Assembly: GCA_022768685.1 (NCBI GenBank)
Contig: JALEPQ010000175.1
Location: 1 to 37,772, forward strand
DNA: 37,772 nt
Direction: 5' to 3'
Source: Spirochaetia bacterium
GTDB taxonomy: Bacteria > Spirochaetota > Spirochaetia > Treponematales > Treponemataceae
Part shown: piece by piece, positions 8,191 to 15,900 of the stretch
Numbering within the stretch: the first letter of the stretch is position 1
Layout of the letters: every line of letters starts with the position of its first letter
The notes under the pieces: generated by a model
Seen by the model: only the letters and a program-made list of their open reading frames with translations
Database searches by the model: none
What the model was told of the DNA's origin: nothing
Translations under genes and position numbers: made by a program

Positions 8191-8970
8191 GTGAAAGAAA
8201 CAAACAACATTTCTAATGCAACGTTTTTAGCTATGTTCTTTGCTGTACTTCTTCTGGTTGCTAGTTTACTTATTTACTTCCTGCTTCCCTCTTCAAATCA
8301 GATTGATGCAAATGTTCCAACACTTACAATAACTGATTTGACTGAAGAAACAGAGGAAGAATTATCTCAGGCTTTTCAAGACTACTTTACAGAAGTTGCT
8401 GCAAGTAAAATCAACAACTCTATTGATGATGGACTGACACTTTACCGCCAGCCACTTTCAAGAGCAGCTGTTGAATGGTTCTATTTTCAGATTACTGGAA
8501 ATAAAGATGTAACTCAGGCAATTCTTACAGAAGCTGAAAAGAACAATATTCCACTTTCCCTGGCTTTTGCGTTGGCTCACACAGAAAGTAACTACAACAT
8601 AAAAGCAGTTAATAAGAACACAAACTCTTCTATTGATAGAGGTTTGTTTCAGTTAAACAGTAATTCGTTTACAGAACTTACTGAAGAAGATTTTTTTGAT
8701 CCTTATGTAAGTTCAAAATATGGTATGTCGCATCTTAAGTTTTGCTTAAATACCGCTGGCAATGAAGTTTCTGCTCTTGCAATGTATAACGCAGGAACAA
8801 CAAAAGTACGCCAGAATAGAACCCCACAGATAACATTGAACTATGTGGGTAAGATTATGACATATCAAAAAATGCTGGACCAGCTGTTCAGTGAGCAGGT
8901 TGTTGCCTACTATGATACACAGATGGTTCCTGGAATCTCGGTTGCATATACCGGCAATTCTAAGCATTAA
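8191..8970 (+). CDS. Membrane-anchored lytic transglycosylase (SLT domain)
   Basis: 259 residues. One N-terminal membrane segment (about residues 12-33, FLAMFFAVLLLVASLLIYFLL) is followed by an acidic linker and a soluble-lytic-transglycosylase domain from about 105 to 240. The catalytic glutamate is Glu132 in AHTESNYN, followed by the family motifs RGLFQLN and ALAMYNAGTTKV. It should cleave the MurNAc-GlcNAc bond of peptidoglycan in the periplasm, with release of anhydro-muropeptides. The start is GTG, preceded by an AGAGAGG-like site; there is no in-frame ATG before the membrane segment. The catalytic domain is canonical, but its cellular role (cell growth, flagellar assembly) cannot be told from context. 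It is followed by a strong terminator. Confidence 0.88.
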   Translation: MKETNNISNATFLAMFFAVLLLVASLLIYFLLPSSNQIDANVPTLTITDLTEETEEELSQAFQDYFTEVAASKINNSIDDGLTLYRQPLSRAAVEWFYFQITGNKDVTQAILTEAEKNNIPLSLAFALAHTESNYNIKAVNKNTNSSIDRGLFQLNSNSFTELTEEDFFDPYVSSKYGMSHLKFCLNTAGNEVSALAMYNAGTTKVRQNRTPQITLNYVGKIMTYQKMLDQLFSEQVVAYYDTQMVPGISVAYTGNSKH

Positions 8971-8993
8971 TAAATCAGCCTCCTAATTTTTTT

Positions 8994-9036
8994 GAGCGGA
9001 CCCGTTTTTTTAGTTTTTCGGGTTCGCTTTTTTTTT
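8994..9036 (+). terminator. Rho-independent terminator after the transglycosylase gene
   Basis: AGCGGACCCG pairs with CGGGTTCGCT with one G-T pair, followed by ten T, about 25 bases after the stop codon. Confidence 0.92.
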
Positions 9037-9049
9037 AATTAAATTCCAC

Positions 9050-9099
9050 TTTACTCTGTCCCTTTTGTAACAAATATTTCTTACACTTTACTCTGTCCC
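9050..9099 (+). repeat. Two copies of the TTTACTCTGTCCC word
   Basis: Intact copies lie at 9050-9062 and 9087-9099, each followed by YTTTGTAACA. They are oriented with the flanking genes (both plus strand) and stand just upstream of the GC-rich hairpin and the rex operator. Confidence 0.85.
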
Positions 9100-9108
9100 C
9101 TTTGTAAC

Positions 9109-9131
9109 ACCGGCGCCTCTGGCCGGGCGCC
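9109..9131. repeat. GC-rich palindrome upstream of rex
   Basis: CCGGC and GCCGG, with overlapping GGCGCC palindromes, form a short hairpin of almost pure G+C in an AT-rich gap. There is no T tract, so it is not a standard terminator. It directly follows the second repeat word. Confidence 0.5.
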
Positions 9132-9138
9132 TTACACA

Positions 9139-9154
9139 TGTTAAAAAATTAACA
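9139..9154. promoter_or_regulatory. Rex operator (ROP site)
   Basis: TGTTAA, four A, TTAACA: a perfect inverted repeat with six-base arms and a four-base spacer, the core of the Rex consensus TTGTTAANNNNTTAACAA known from Gram-positive Rex regulons. It lies five bases upstream of the -35 box of the rex-serC-serA promoter. Autoregulation is the expected arrangement. Confidence 0.75.
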
Positions 9155-9159
9155 GTAAA

Positions 9160-9188
9160 TTGAAAATTTTATCAATTTTTGCTATTTT
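9160..9188 (+). promoter_or_regulatory. Promoter of rex-serC-serA
   Basis: TTGAAA, 17 bases, TATTTT. This predicts a leader of about 55 bases before the rex ATG. The Rex operator sits immediately upstream. Confidence 0.5.
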
Positions 9189-9250
9189 TAACCTAAATTA
9201 AGCATTTCTTTTCCTCTTATTAATTGAATTTGTAAATGGAGATTCCTATA

Positions 9251-9928
9251 ATGACCACAGTTGAAATACCTAATCCAACTAAAAGACGATTTGTTCAACT
9301 AATCCAGTTATTAGATAATTGGTCTGAGCAGAAAATTACATCATCGGATATAAGTGAGATTACTGGTTGGTCAACCTCACTTATAAGACATGATTTCTGG
9401 TTAATAGGTTTTTCAAAAGGCGTTTCAAATGGTTATTTTGTTTCTGAGTTATCAGAGGCAATTAAGTTAGCCTTAGGAATTGAAACTTCTGAAAGTCATT
9501 ATATAGAAAAAGGCAATGTTGCTGACGAAAATAGATTTTCGGATTCTAATGACTCAAGAAGTTTTTTCAAAAACATTTGCATTGCAGGTCTTGGTCGATT
9601 AGGTTCCGCCCTCCTGGATGAAAGCTTTTTTGAGAATTCTAATTTCAAAATAAAAGCTGGATTTGATTCCAATGTAAACCGAGTAGAAATCTTAAGATCT
9701 ACTTTTCCTCTATACCCAGCAAACGAAATGCAGTTTATTATCAAACAACAGAAAATTGAATATGCAATTCTTACTGTTCAAGATAAAGATGCACAAAATA
9801 TGACTGATCGCCTTATAAAAACAGGAATAAAAGGCATTATCAATATGACAAACGTCATTTTGAAAGTTCCTGATAATATAAAGGTTGAAAATCTTTCTAT
9901 TATAAATGCCCTTAATTTAGTTATCTAA
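9251..9928 (+). CDS. rex: Redox-sensing transcriptional repressor Rex
   Basis: A cytoplasmic NADH/NAD-responsive repressor. An N-terminal winged helix (about residues 10-55, ISEITGWSTSLIRHDFWLIG) corresponds to the Rex DNA-binding domain with its R-DF signature. A Rossmann domain then contains GLGRLGSAL and AGFDSNVNR, the dinucleotide-binding elements. It is 225 residues from the preferred start. The tracked ATG at 9236 is followed by GGAG, which sits nine bases before the in-frame ATG at 9251, so the latter is chosen. The C-terminal helix that swaps between subunits looks shortened relative to Bacillus Rex. It is the first gene of an operon with serC and serA, behind a matching operator, so it probably represses both itself and serine synthesis. 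Confidence 0.85.
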   Translation: MTTVEIPNPTKRRFVQLIQLLDNWSEQKITSSDISEITGWSTSLIRHDFWLIGFSKGVSNGYFVSELSEAIKLALGIETSESHYIEKGNVADENRFSDSNDSRSFFKNICIAGLGRLGSALLDESFFENSNFKIKAGFDSNVNRVEILRSTFPLYPANEMQFIIKQQKIEYAILTVQDKDAQNMTDRLIKTGIKGIINMTNVILKVPDNIKVENLSIINALNLVI

Positions 9929-9946
9929 TTTAAAAGAGGTTTTAAT

Positions 9947-11068
9947 ATGAGTCGTGTTTACAACTTTTCAGCTGGTCCATCTTGTTTACCAGAAGATGTT
10001 TTAAAAGAATGCGCAGCAGAAATGCTTGATTACAATGGAACTGGACAGTCAGTTATGGAAATGAGTCATCGTTCCGCTGCTTTTGAACCAATCATTGCTG
10101 ATGCTGAAGCTATGGTTCGAAAATTGATGAATGTACCAGAAAACTATAAGATTCTTTTCTTACAGGGTGGTGGTTCAACTCAGTTTGCCATGGTTGCTGA
10201 AAACTTAGGCATTCATACAGGAAAAGCTGCTTATATTGAAACTGGTGTATGGGCTAAAAAAGCTGCACAGGAAGCTGCTAAACTTGGTATTGAAGTTACA
10301 ACTATTGCTTCATCAAAAGATAAAAACTATTCTTATATCCCTCGTGTTGAAAAAATTGAAGGCGATTATGATTATGCCTACATCTGTTTCAACAACACAA
10401 TTATGGGTACTCACTACGAATATATTCCAGAAACAGGAAACATTCCTTTAGTAGCTGATATTTCATCTTGTGTTCTTTCTGAAGAATTAGATGTTTCTAA
10501 ATTTGGTTTACTTTTTGCCGGTGCACAGAAAAACCTTGCTCCTGCCGGTGTAACTCTTGTTATAATCCGTGAAGATCTGATTACAGATACACCTCGTGCC
10601 GGAACACCTACAATGCTTACTTACAAAACTCATGCTGAAGCAGATTCTATGTACAATACTCCACCATGTTATACAATCTACGTTTTAGACAAAGTTCTTC
10701 ATTGGATTGAAAAGAACGGTGGTGCAAAAGGAATCAACAAATTAAATGTTGAAAAGGCAGAATATCTTTACAACTATCTTGATAACTCAGATTTCTATCA
10801 TGCAACTGCAGAAAAAGGAAGCCGATCTTTAATGAATGTGCCTTTCCTTACAAAATATTCAACAGGAGCAACAGACGAAGAAAGCTTAGCTAAAGAAAAA
10901 GCAATCAACTCTAAATTTGTAAAAGAAGCTGAAGCAGCAGGCCTTATGAACCTTAAAGGACACCGCTTAGTTGGTGGTATGCGTGCTTCAATCTATAATG
11001 CTATGACATTAGACGGTGTAAAAACATTAGTAGCATTCATGGAAAAATTTGCTAAAGAAAACAAATAA
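9947..11068 (+). CDS. serC: Phosphoserine aminotransferase
   Basis: A PLP-dependent class V aminotransferase converting 3-phosphohydroxypyruvate and glutamate to phosphoserine and 2-oxoglutarate, in cytoplasmic serine synthesis (and a homologous step of pyridoxal phosphate synthesis in some bacteria). It is 373 residues, full length. It starts with the diagnostic YNFSAGPSCLP, has LQGGGSTQF for cofactor phosphate binding and the Schiff-base lysine Lys195 in AGAQKNLAP. GHRLVGGMRASIYN near the C-terminus is also typical. It lies 18 bases after rex with AGAGG before the ATG. A long hairpin separates it from serA, which supplies its substrate. Confidence 0.96.
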   Translation: MSRVYNFSAGPSCLPEDVLKECAAEMLDYNGTGQSVMEMSHRSAAFEPIIADAEAMVRKLMNVPENYKILFLQGGGSTQFAMVAENLGIHTGKAAYIETGVWAKKAAQEAAKLGIEVTTIASSKDKNYSYIPRVEKIEGDYDYAYICFNNTIMGTHYEYIPETGNIPLVADISSCVLSEELDVSKFGLLFAGAQKNLAPAGVTLVIIREDLITDTPRAGTPTMLTYKTHAEADSMYNTPPCYTIYVLDKVLHWIEKNGGAKGINKLNVEKAEYLYNYLDNSDFYHATAEKGSRSLMNVPFLTKYSTGATDEESLAKEKAINSKFVKEAEAAGLMNLKGHRLVGGMRASIYNAMTLDGVKTLVAFMEKFAKENK

Positions 11069-11147
11069 TTCGCAATGCTCAATGCGTAATGCGCAATTTG
11101 AAATATAACATAATCAATTGCGCATTGCGAATTACGAATTGCGTATT
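11067..11147. repeat. Long imperfect hairpin of GCGCAATTCGCAAT-type repeats inside the serC-serA operon
   Basis: The left arm (11067-11099) and right arm (11116-11147) are near-perfect reverse complements: AATTGCGCATT in one against AATGCGCAATT in the other, with a few mismatches over about 30 base pairs and a loop of about 16 bases. The left arm begins within the serC stop codon. Related words (GCAATGCGCAATTCGCAATT) recur at 33238-33260 and 33337-33358. It has no T tract, so read-through to serA is expected. It may stabilise the serC end of the transcript. Confidence 0.75.
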
Positions 11148-11164
11148 TAAACTAGAGGTTATAT

Positions 11165-12346
11165 ATGTCATTTAAAATTCAAACATTAAATAAAATTGCT
11201 GCCTGCGGATTAAATATTTTAGACCGCGATAATTATGAAATTGCATCAGACATGAACAATCCTGATGCTTATTTAGTACGTTCTGCTGATATGCACGAAA
11301 TGACTATTTCTGATTCAGTTTTAGCTGTAGCTCGTGCCGGAGCAGGAACAAATAATATTCCTATCCCAGAAATGACAGAAAAAGGTATTGTTGTATTCAA
11401 CACACCAGGTGCAAATGCAAATGCCGTAAAAGAACTTGTAATGCTTTCTCTTTTGCTTTCAAGCCGTCCTGTTATTGATGCAAACAAATGGGCAAATAAT
11501 CTTGCTGGTAAAGGCGATGAAATTCCTGATTTAGCAGAAAAAGGAAAAAGTCAGTTTGTTGGTCCAGAACTTAAAGGAAAAACTCTTGGTGTAATCGGTC
11601 TGGGAGCTATTGGTGCAATGGTTGCAAACCTTGCCCTTAAATTTGGTATGGATGTTATTGGTTATGATCCATTCCTCTCAGTTAAAGCAGCTCTTTCTCT
11701 TGATCATAATGTAAAGATTGCTGAAACTTTAGATACTGTATATGCAAAAGCAGATTACATTACTATTCACGTTCCACAGACAAATGATACAAAGGGAATG
11801 ATTAATGCTTCTACTATAAAGACAATGAAAGATGGAGTGAGAATCATCAACATTGCACGTGGTGGACTTGTAAATAACGCAGATATTCTTGCTGCCTTAG
11901 AAAGTGGAAAAGTAGGCTGTTTGATTACAGACTTTGCAGCAGAAGAATTATTAAATAATCCTAAAGTAATCGTAATGCCACATTTAGGAGCATCTACTCC
12001 AGAAGCAGAAGACAACTGTGCTATTATGGCAGCTGACCAGCTCAAAGACTTCCTTGAAAAGGGAAATATTATTAATTCTGTAAATTTCCCTAAAACAACA
12101 ACAGATAATCCAATTCCAGCAGGCGGAAGTCGTCTTTGTATCAGTCATAAAAATATCCCTGATACAATTTCTAAGTTTACAACAATTCTCGGTGAAGCTA
12201 AATTAAATATTTCTTCATTCATCAACCAGGCTCGCGGTGATGTTGCTTACAATATTATTGATGTTGACGGTGTTGTTCCTGAAGATATTATTGCTAAACT
12301 GGCAGCTTGTGACACTGTAACAAGAGTTCGTCCAATTTATAACTAA
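11165..12346 (+). CDS. serA: D-3-phosphoglycerate dehydrogenase with ACT domain
   Basis: The NAD-dependent first step of serine synthesis, oxidising 3-phosphoglycerate to 3-phosphohydroxypyruvate. It is 393 residues. The substrate domain contains the typical VARAGAGTNNIP, the nucleotide domain contains GVIGLGAIGAMVA, and the family signatures INIARGGLVNN (catalytic Arg region) and MPHLGASTPEAEDN (catalytic His) follow. The last 75 residues (from ISHKNIPDTI) form an ACT domain, the usual serine-feedback site. It is the last gene of the rex-serC-serA operon, with AGAGG before the ATG. Because the enzyme consumes NAD and makes NADH, control by Rex is metabolically sensible. Confidence 0.94.
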   Translation: MSFKIQTLNKIAACGLNILDRDNYEIASDMNNPDAYLVRSADMHEMTISDSVLAVARAGAGTNNIPIPEMTEKGIVVFNTPGANANAVKELVMLSLLLSSRPVIDANKWANNLAGKGDEIPDLAEKGKSQFVGPELKGKTLGVIGLGAIGAMVANLALKFGMDVIGYDPFLSVKAALSLDHNVKIAETLDTVYAKADYITIHVPQTNDTKGMINASTIKTMKDGVRIINIARGGLVNNADILAALESGKVGCLITDFAAEELLNNPKVIVMPHLGASTPEAEDNCAIMAADQLKDFLEKGNIINSVNFPKTTTDNPIPAGGSRLCISHKNIPDTISKFTTILGEAKLNISSFINQARGDVAYNIIDVDGVVPEDIIAKLAACDTVTRVRPIYN

Positions 12347-12359
12347 ATTACTCTGGTGC

Positions 12360-12446
12360 GGGCAGTTTAACTCATATTAAATTGCCCTATTTAAATCCAT
12401 TAAAAACAGTTAAGGGCTGTCATTATTCTGGCAGTCCTTTTATTTT
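12360..12446 (+). terminator. Double hairpin terminator of rex-serC-serA
   Basis: The first hairpin is GGGCAGTTTAA with TTAAATTGCCC (12360-12387). The second is GGGCTGTC with GGCAGTCC (12414-12436, with G-T pairs), followed by TTTTATTTT. The next gene is convergent and ends at 12452, so the structure may partly serve both strands. Confidence 0.75.
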
Positions 12447-12451
12447 AGTAA

Positions 12452-13213
12452 TTAAAACTTCAAAGTGCCCACAACGGTAGTATCATCATCTTCCATTTTC
12501 TTATTTTTCAATCTTGGACTTTGGGAATCAATTTCTTCTGCCCTATTTATCTGCTCAGCTTTAGATAATAAACCTGAACCTTTTTTTGCAGTCTTTCTTG
12601 CAGATTTAGCTTTAGGCGATGCAAGAAAAGCAAACAGACTTCCGCACAATCCGCCAGCAATATTTATAAAAAACTGCAGGGCATTCATTTTTGGCTCTGT
12701 ATAAATCTGACTTAAAATAAAAAGGACAAATACTGTTATAAAACTTAATGGAACTTTTTTATTTGTAAAGGATGTAAAAGAATTTAGAAAAATAAGCATA
12801 AAAACCATTGAAACACATCCCTTTAAAGGAGTTGTTCCAAAACAAGAATTCAAGACTCCTGCAAATAGCGAAGAAAACATCATCATAATTCCAATAACAA
12901 CAGATCCGTATTTTTCCTCAATTCCCGGTCCCAGCAAAAGAACAAAAATAAGATTGTAGATTAACACCGGAGTTGTACCACCGAATCCATAAAGAAGAAT
13001 TCTAAAATATGAAAGAGCATTATTCAGCTCAACGGGTAAACTGCCCTTTGCAGATGTAGGAGAAGAAAGAATCAATAATGATAAATCAACTTTTTTTAGA
13101 ATCAAATCAATTACAAATAATATTATGCTTATAAAAGCAAAACTTAAAGTTACAGGTGCATCGTATGCAAATTTTAATGAAAATTTTGTTTTTTTATTCC
13201 ACATGCGTAACAT
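12452..13213 (-). CDS. Rhomboid-like membrane protein, apparently without the protease dyad
   Basis: 253 residues with about six hydrophobic segments and a charged Lys/Ser-rich C-terminal tail after residue 200. The segment following the first membrane helix, YFRILLYGFG, then LLLGPGIEEKYGS, matches the rhomboid pattern of an Arg-start loop helix and a GPxLE-(K/R)-G motif. In active rhomboids the next helix carries GxSG and a later helix a histidine. Here the corresponding region reads LKGCVSMVFML and the late helix FFINIAGGLCGSLF, so the Ser shifts or is lost and the His appears to be Asn. A pseudoprotease is inferred. The gene is divergent from clpS with only about 30-40 bases between starts, and convergent with serA. 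AGGATGG stands before the ATG; the ATG at 13204 is an alternative. Confidence 0.65.
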   Translation of the reverse strand: MLRMWNKKTKFSLKFAYDAPVTLSFAFISIILFVIDLILKKVDLSLLILSSPTSAKGSLPVELNNALSYFRILLYGFGGTTPVLIYNLIFVLLLGPGIEEKYGSVVIGIMMMFSSLFAGVLNSCFGTTPLKGCVSMVFMLIFLNSFTSFTNKKVPLSFITVFVLFILSQIYTEPKMNALQFFINIAGGLCGSLFAFLASPKAKSARKTAKKGSGLLSKAEQINRAEEIDSQSPRLKNKKMEDDDTTVVGTLKF

Positions 13214-13250
13214 TATACACCATCCTTTGAAAATATGTTATATTATGGGT

Positions 13251-13562
13251 ATGAGTGATTTGTTTAATAAGTCAGAAGATACATCTGCTGGAATAGCAGA
13301 AGATACAGGCTTAAAAGAACCTGATCAAGTTAAGGTCATTTTTTATAACGATGATTTTACAACTATGGAATTTGTAGTTGATATTTTAGTTTCAATTTTC
13401 AATAAAGTTCCAGGAGAAGCTGAAATATTAATGCAACACATACATAAAAATGGAAGTTGTGTAATTGGAACATATACTTACGATATAGCTGTTTCAAGAG
13501 CTAATCTTACAAAATCTATTGCCCGTAAAAACGGATTTCCATTGAAGGTAGAAGTTGAGTAA
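13251..13562 (+). CDS. clpS: ATP-dependent Clp protease adaptor ClpS
   Basis: An N-degron adaptor that delivers proteins with destabilising N-terminal residues to ClpAP. It is 103 residues from this start. The track begins at 13125, but the extra 42 residues overlap the divergent gene and are unlike ClpS; ATGs at 13245 and 13251 are the real choices. The core shows VKVIFYNDDFTTMEFVVDIL, containing the conserved DDxTTMEFV substrate pocket, then MQHIHKNGSCVIGTYTYDIA, where the usual MxxVHxxG and the ClpA-binding face lie. There is no Shine-Dalgarno; a TATATT box ends six bases before 13251, so the message may be leaderless. The gene overlaps clpA by eight bases. Confidence 0.93.
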   Translation: MSDLFNKSEDTSAGIAEDTGLKEPDQVKVIFYNDDFTTMEFVVDILVSIFNKVPGEAEILMQHIHKNGSCVIGTYTYDIAVSRANLTKSIARKNGFPLKVEVE

Positions 13563-15882
13563 TAAAGAACCAAAAGAAATTGCAAAACAGGTTAAAGTAA
13601 CACCTGTATTAACTAAAATTCTCACCAAAGCTTTTCTTGTTGCAAAAGAATCTAATCATCAATTTGTAACACCAGAACATGTTTTGTGTTCCGCTATAGA
13701 AGAAAAAGAAGTTGAAAAACTTCTTGTAGACTGCGGAGTTGATACTTCATCTTTAAAAGATGATTTAACAAATTACATCGCCACAAAAATGCCTGTTATT
13801 TCCGCTCAGGGAATGACCTATTTTTCTAAAGGTCCTGTTGAATCAGCTGGATTTCAGTCATTAATGAATAAAGCCGTATTCAAAACTATATCTGCAGACA
13901 ATGATATTCTGGATATAACAGACGTACTTGTAAGCATGATTGAAGAAGAACAGAATTATTGTTCATTTTTCTTAAAATCAAATGGCATTAATAAATTAAA
14001 ACTTCTTGAAAACATTTCCCACAATCGTTTTCGTTCAAAAAAATCTAAGAACAGCATTTTTGGGGATGGACAGTATCCTGCTGATATGATGTCAAATAAC
14101 ACAGGTGGATTAAAGCGTTTTACTGTAAATATGACAGAAATGGCAAAAAAAGGCGCTTATGACACTTTAATTGGTCGTGAAGAAGAAATAGAACGCACTA
14201 TTCAGGTTCTTTGCAGACGTACAAAAAATAATCCGCTTCATGTAGGTGATGCCGGAGTTGGAAAAACAGCCATAACTCAGGGACTTGCACAAAGAATTGT
14301 TAATAATCAAGTTCCTGATTCCTTAAAAGATTTTGAGATTTTTTCTCTGGATCTAGGACTTTTAGTTGCAGGATCAAAATTTCGTGGTGATTTTGAAGAA
14401 AGATTGAATTCAATCATCAATGAACTAAAAGAAAAGAAAAAAGCAATTTTGTTTATTGATGAAATTCATATGATTATGGGTGCAGGAACAAACGGAAACA
14501 CCCAGATGGATGCTGCAAATCTTTTAAAACCAGTTTTAGGAACTGGTGAAGTAAAATTTATTGGCTCTACTACTTTCGAAGAATATTCAAAAAACTTTGA
14601 AAAAGATCATGCACTTGCAAGGCGTTTTCAGAAAATTGACATTCTTGAACCTACTCAAGATGAGACAATAAAGATTTTAAATGGTCTTTTACCAAAGTAT
14701 GAAGAACATCACAATGTAAAGTTCACAAAATCTGCAATAGAAGATGCTGTAAAACTTTCTATTCAATTTATGCCTGAAAAAAGACTTCCAGATAAAGCTA
14801 TAGACTTAATAGATGAAGCTGGTTCTTATCTGCATATTATTAAATCAGGTGGTTTTAAAGGTAAAGCAAAATCTATAGAATCAATTCCTACTGTTACATC
14901 TCAAATAATAAAAGCTGTAACTTCAAGAATTGCAAAAATTCCTCTTACAAATCTTGAAGGAACAGAAAAAGAAACTTTACAGCAAATAGAAAATAATATG
15001 CGAAAATCTATTTTTGGACAGGATAAAGCAATTATTTCATTAGGAAAGGCTGTAAAAAGAGCCAGAGTTGGGTTCAAAAATCCTGATAAACCAGAAGCCT
15101 GCTATCTGTTTGTAGGTCCTACTGGTTGTGGTAAAACAGAGCTGGCAAAAACTCTTGCTGAACTTTTGAATGAACCATTGCTTCGTTATGATATGAGTGA
15201 ATATCAGGAAAAGCATTCCGTTTCAAGACTGGTTGGTTCTCCTCCAGGATACGTTGGCTTTGAGGAAGGTGGACAATTAATAAAGGATGTCCGCAAAAAT
15301 TCCCGTTCTGTTATCCTTTTTGATGAAATTGAAAAAGCTCATGAAGACATTTACAATATTCTTCTCCAGGTTATGGATTATGGTAGTTTAACTGATTCAA
15401 CTGGTCGAAAAGCTGACTTTAGAAACTGTATTATAATTATGACAAGTAATGCAGGTGCCAGAGATATGGAAAAACCAGGAATTGGATTTGGAACTGAAAG
15501 TGATAAGGATGTAGAAGCTACATTAAACGAAGCTGTAGGAAAAACATTCCCTCCAGAATTCAGAAACAGACTTGATGCTGTTATTCCTTTCAACTATTTG
15601 GATAAAGAAGTCGCAAAGCAAATCTGTAAAAAAGAAATATTTAAGCTTTCACAGCGGATGAAACAGAAAAAAATCACTCTTTCTGTAACAGATTCCTGTG
15701 TTGATTTTATTACTGCAAAAGGTTATTCCCGTGAATTTGGAGCAAGAAACATCACCCGTACAATCGAAGATATGATAGCAAATGCTCTGGTTGATGAAGT
15801 TCTCTTTGGAAAACTTGAGAACGGCGGAAATGTTACTGCAGATACTGATAATAAAATCATTATCTTTAATTATGATAACTAG
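13555..15882 (+). CDS. clpA: ATP-dependent Clp protease ATPase subunit ClpA
   Basis: An AAA+ unfoldase that with ClpP degrades proteins, receiving N-degron substrates from ClpS. It is 775 residues, normal for ClpA. Domain order: Clp N-domain (1 to about 150), first AAA module with Walker A GDAGVGKTA (about 231; most homologues read GxPGVGKT) and Walker B LFIDEIHMI, then directly the second module with Walker A GPTGCGKTEL (about 521) and Walker B LFDEIEKAHED. The lack of a long middle coiled coil separates it from ClpB/ClpC. An IGFG loop (PGIGFGTES) suits ClpP docking. It starts with TTG, inside the clpS end, behind GAAGGTAG, so translation is coupled. No clpP is in the window. Confidence 0.95.
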   Translation: MSNKEPKEIAKQVKVTPVLTKILTKAFLVAKESNHQFVTPEHVLCSAIEEKEVEKLLVDCGVDTSSLKDDLTNYIATKMPVISAQGMTYFSKGPVESAGFQSLMNKAVFKTISADNDILDITDVLVSMIEEEQNYCSFFLKSNGINKLKLLENISHNRFRSKKSKNSIFGDGQYPADMMSNNTGGLKRFTVNMTEMAKKGAYDTLIGREEEIERTIQVLCRRTKNNPLHVGDAGVGKTAITQGLAQRIVNNQVPDSLKDFEIFSLDLGLLVAGSKFRGDFEERLNSIINELKEKKKAILFIDEIHMIMGAGTNGNTQMDAANLLKPVLGTGEVKFIGSTTFEEYSKNFEKDHALARRFQKIDILEPTQDETIKILNGLLPKYEEHHNVKFTKSAIEDAVKLSIQFMPEKRLPDKAIDLIDEAGSYLHIIKSGGFKGKAKSIESIPTVTSQIIKAVTSRIAKIPLTNLEGTEKETLQQIENNMRKSIFGQDKAIISLGKAVKRARVGFKNPDKPEACYLFVGPTGCGKTELAKTLAELLNEPLLRYDMSEYQEKHSVSRLVGSPPGYVGFEEGGQLIKDVRKNSRSVILFDEIEKAHEDIYNILLQVMDYGSLTDSTGRKADFRNCIIIMTSNAGARDMEKPGIGFGTESDKDVEATLNEAVGKTFPPEFRNRLDAVIPFNYLDKEVAKQICKKEIFKLSQRMKQKKITLSVTDSCVDFITAKGYSREFGARNITRTIEDMIANALVDEVLFGKLENGGNVTADTDNKIIIFNYDN

Positions 15883-15900
15883 TCAGGTATAATGTAGAAA

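Noticed and set aside
8025-8216. 63-aa plus-strand ORF between the hypothetical gene and the transglycosylase
   Set aside because: Overlaps both neighbours, Phe/His-rich composition from AT-rich noncoding sequence, no ribosome-binding site.
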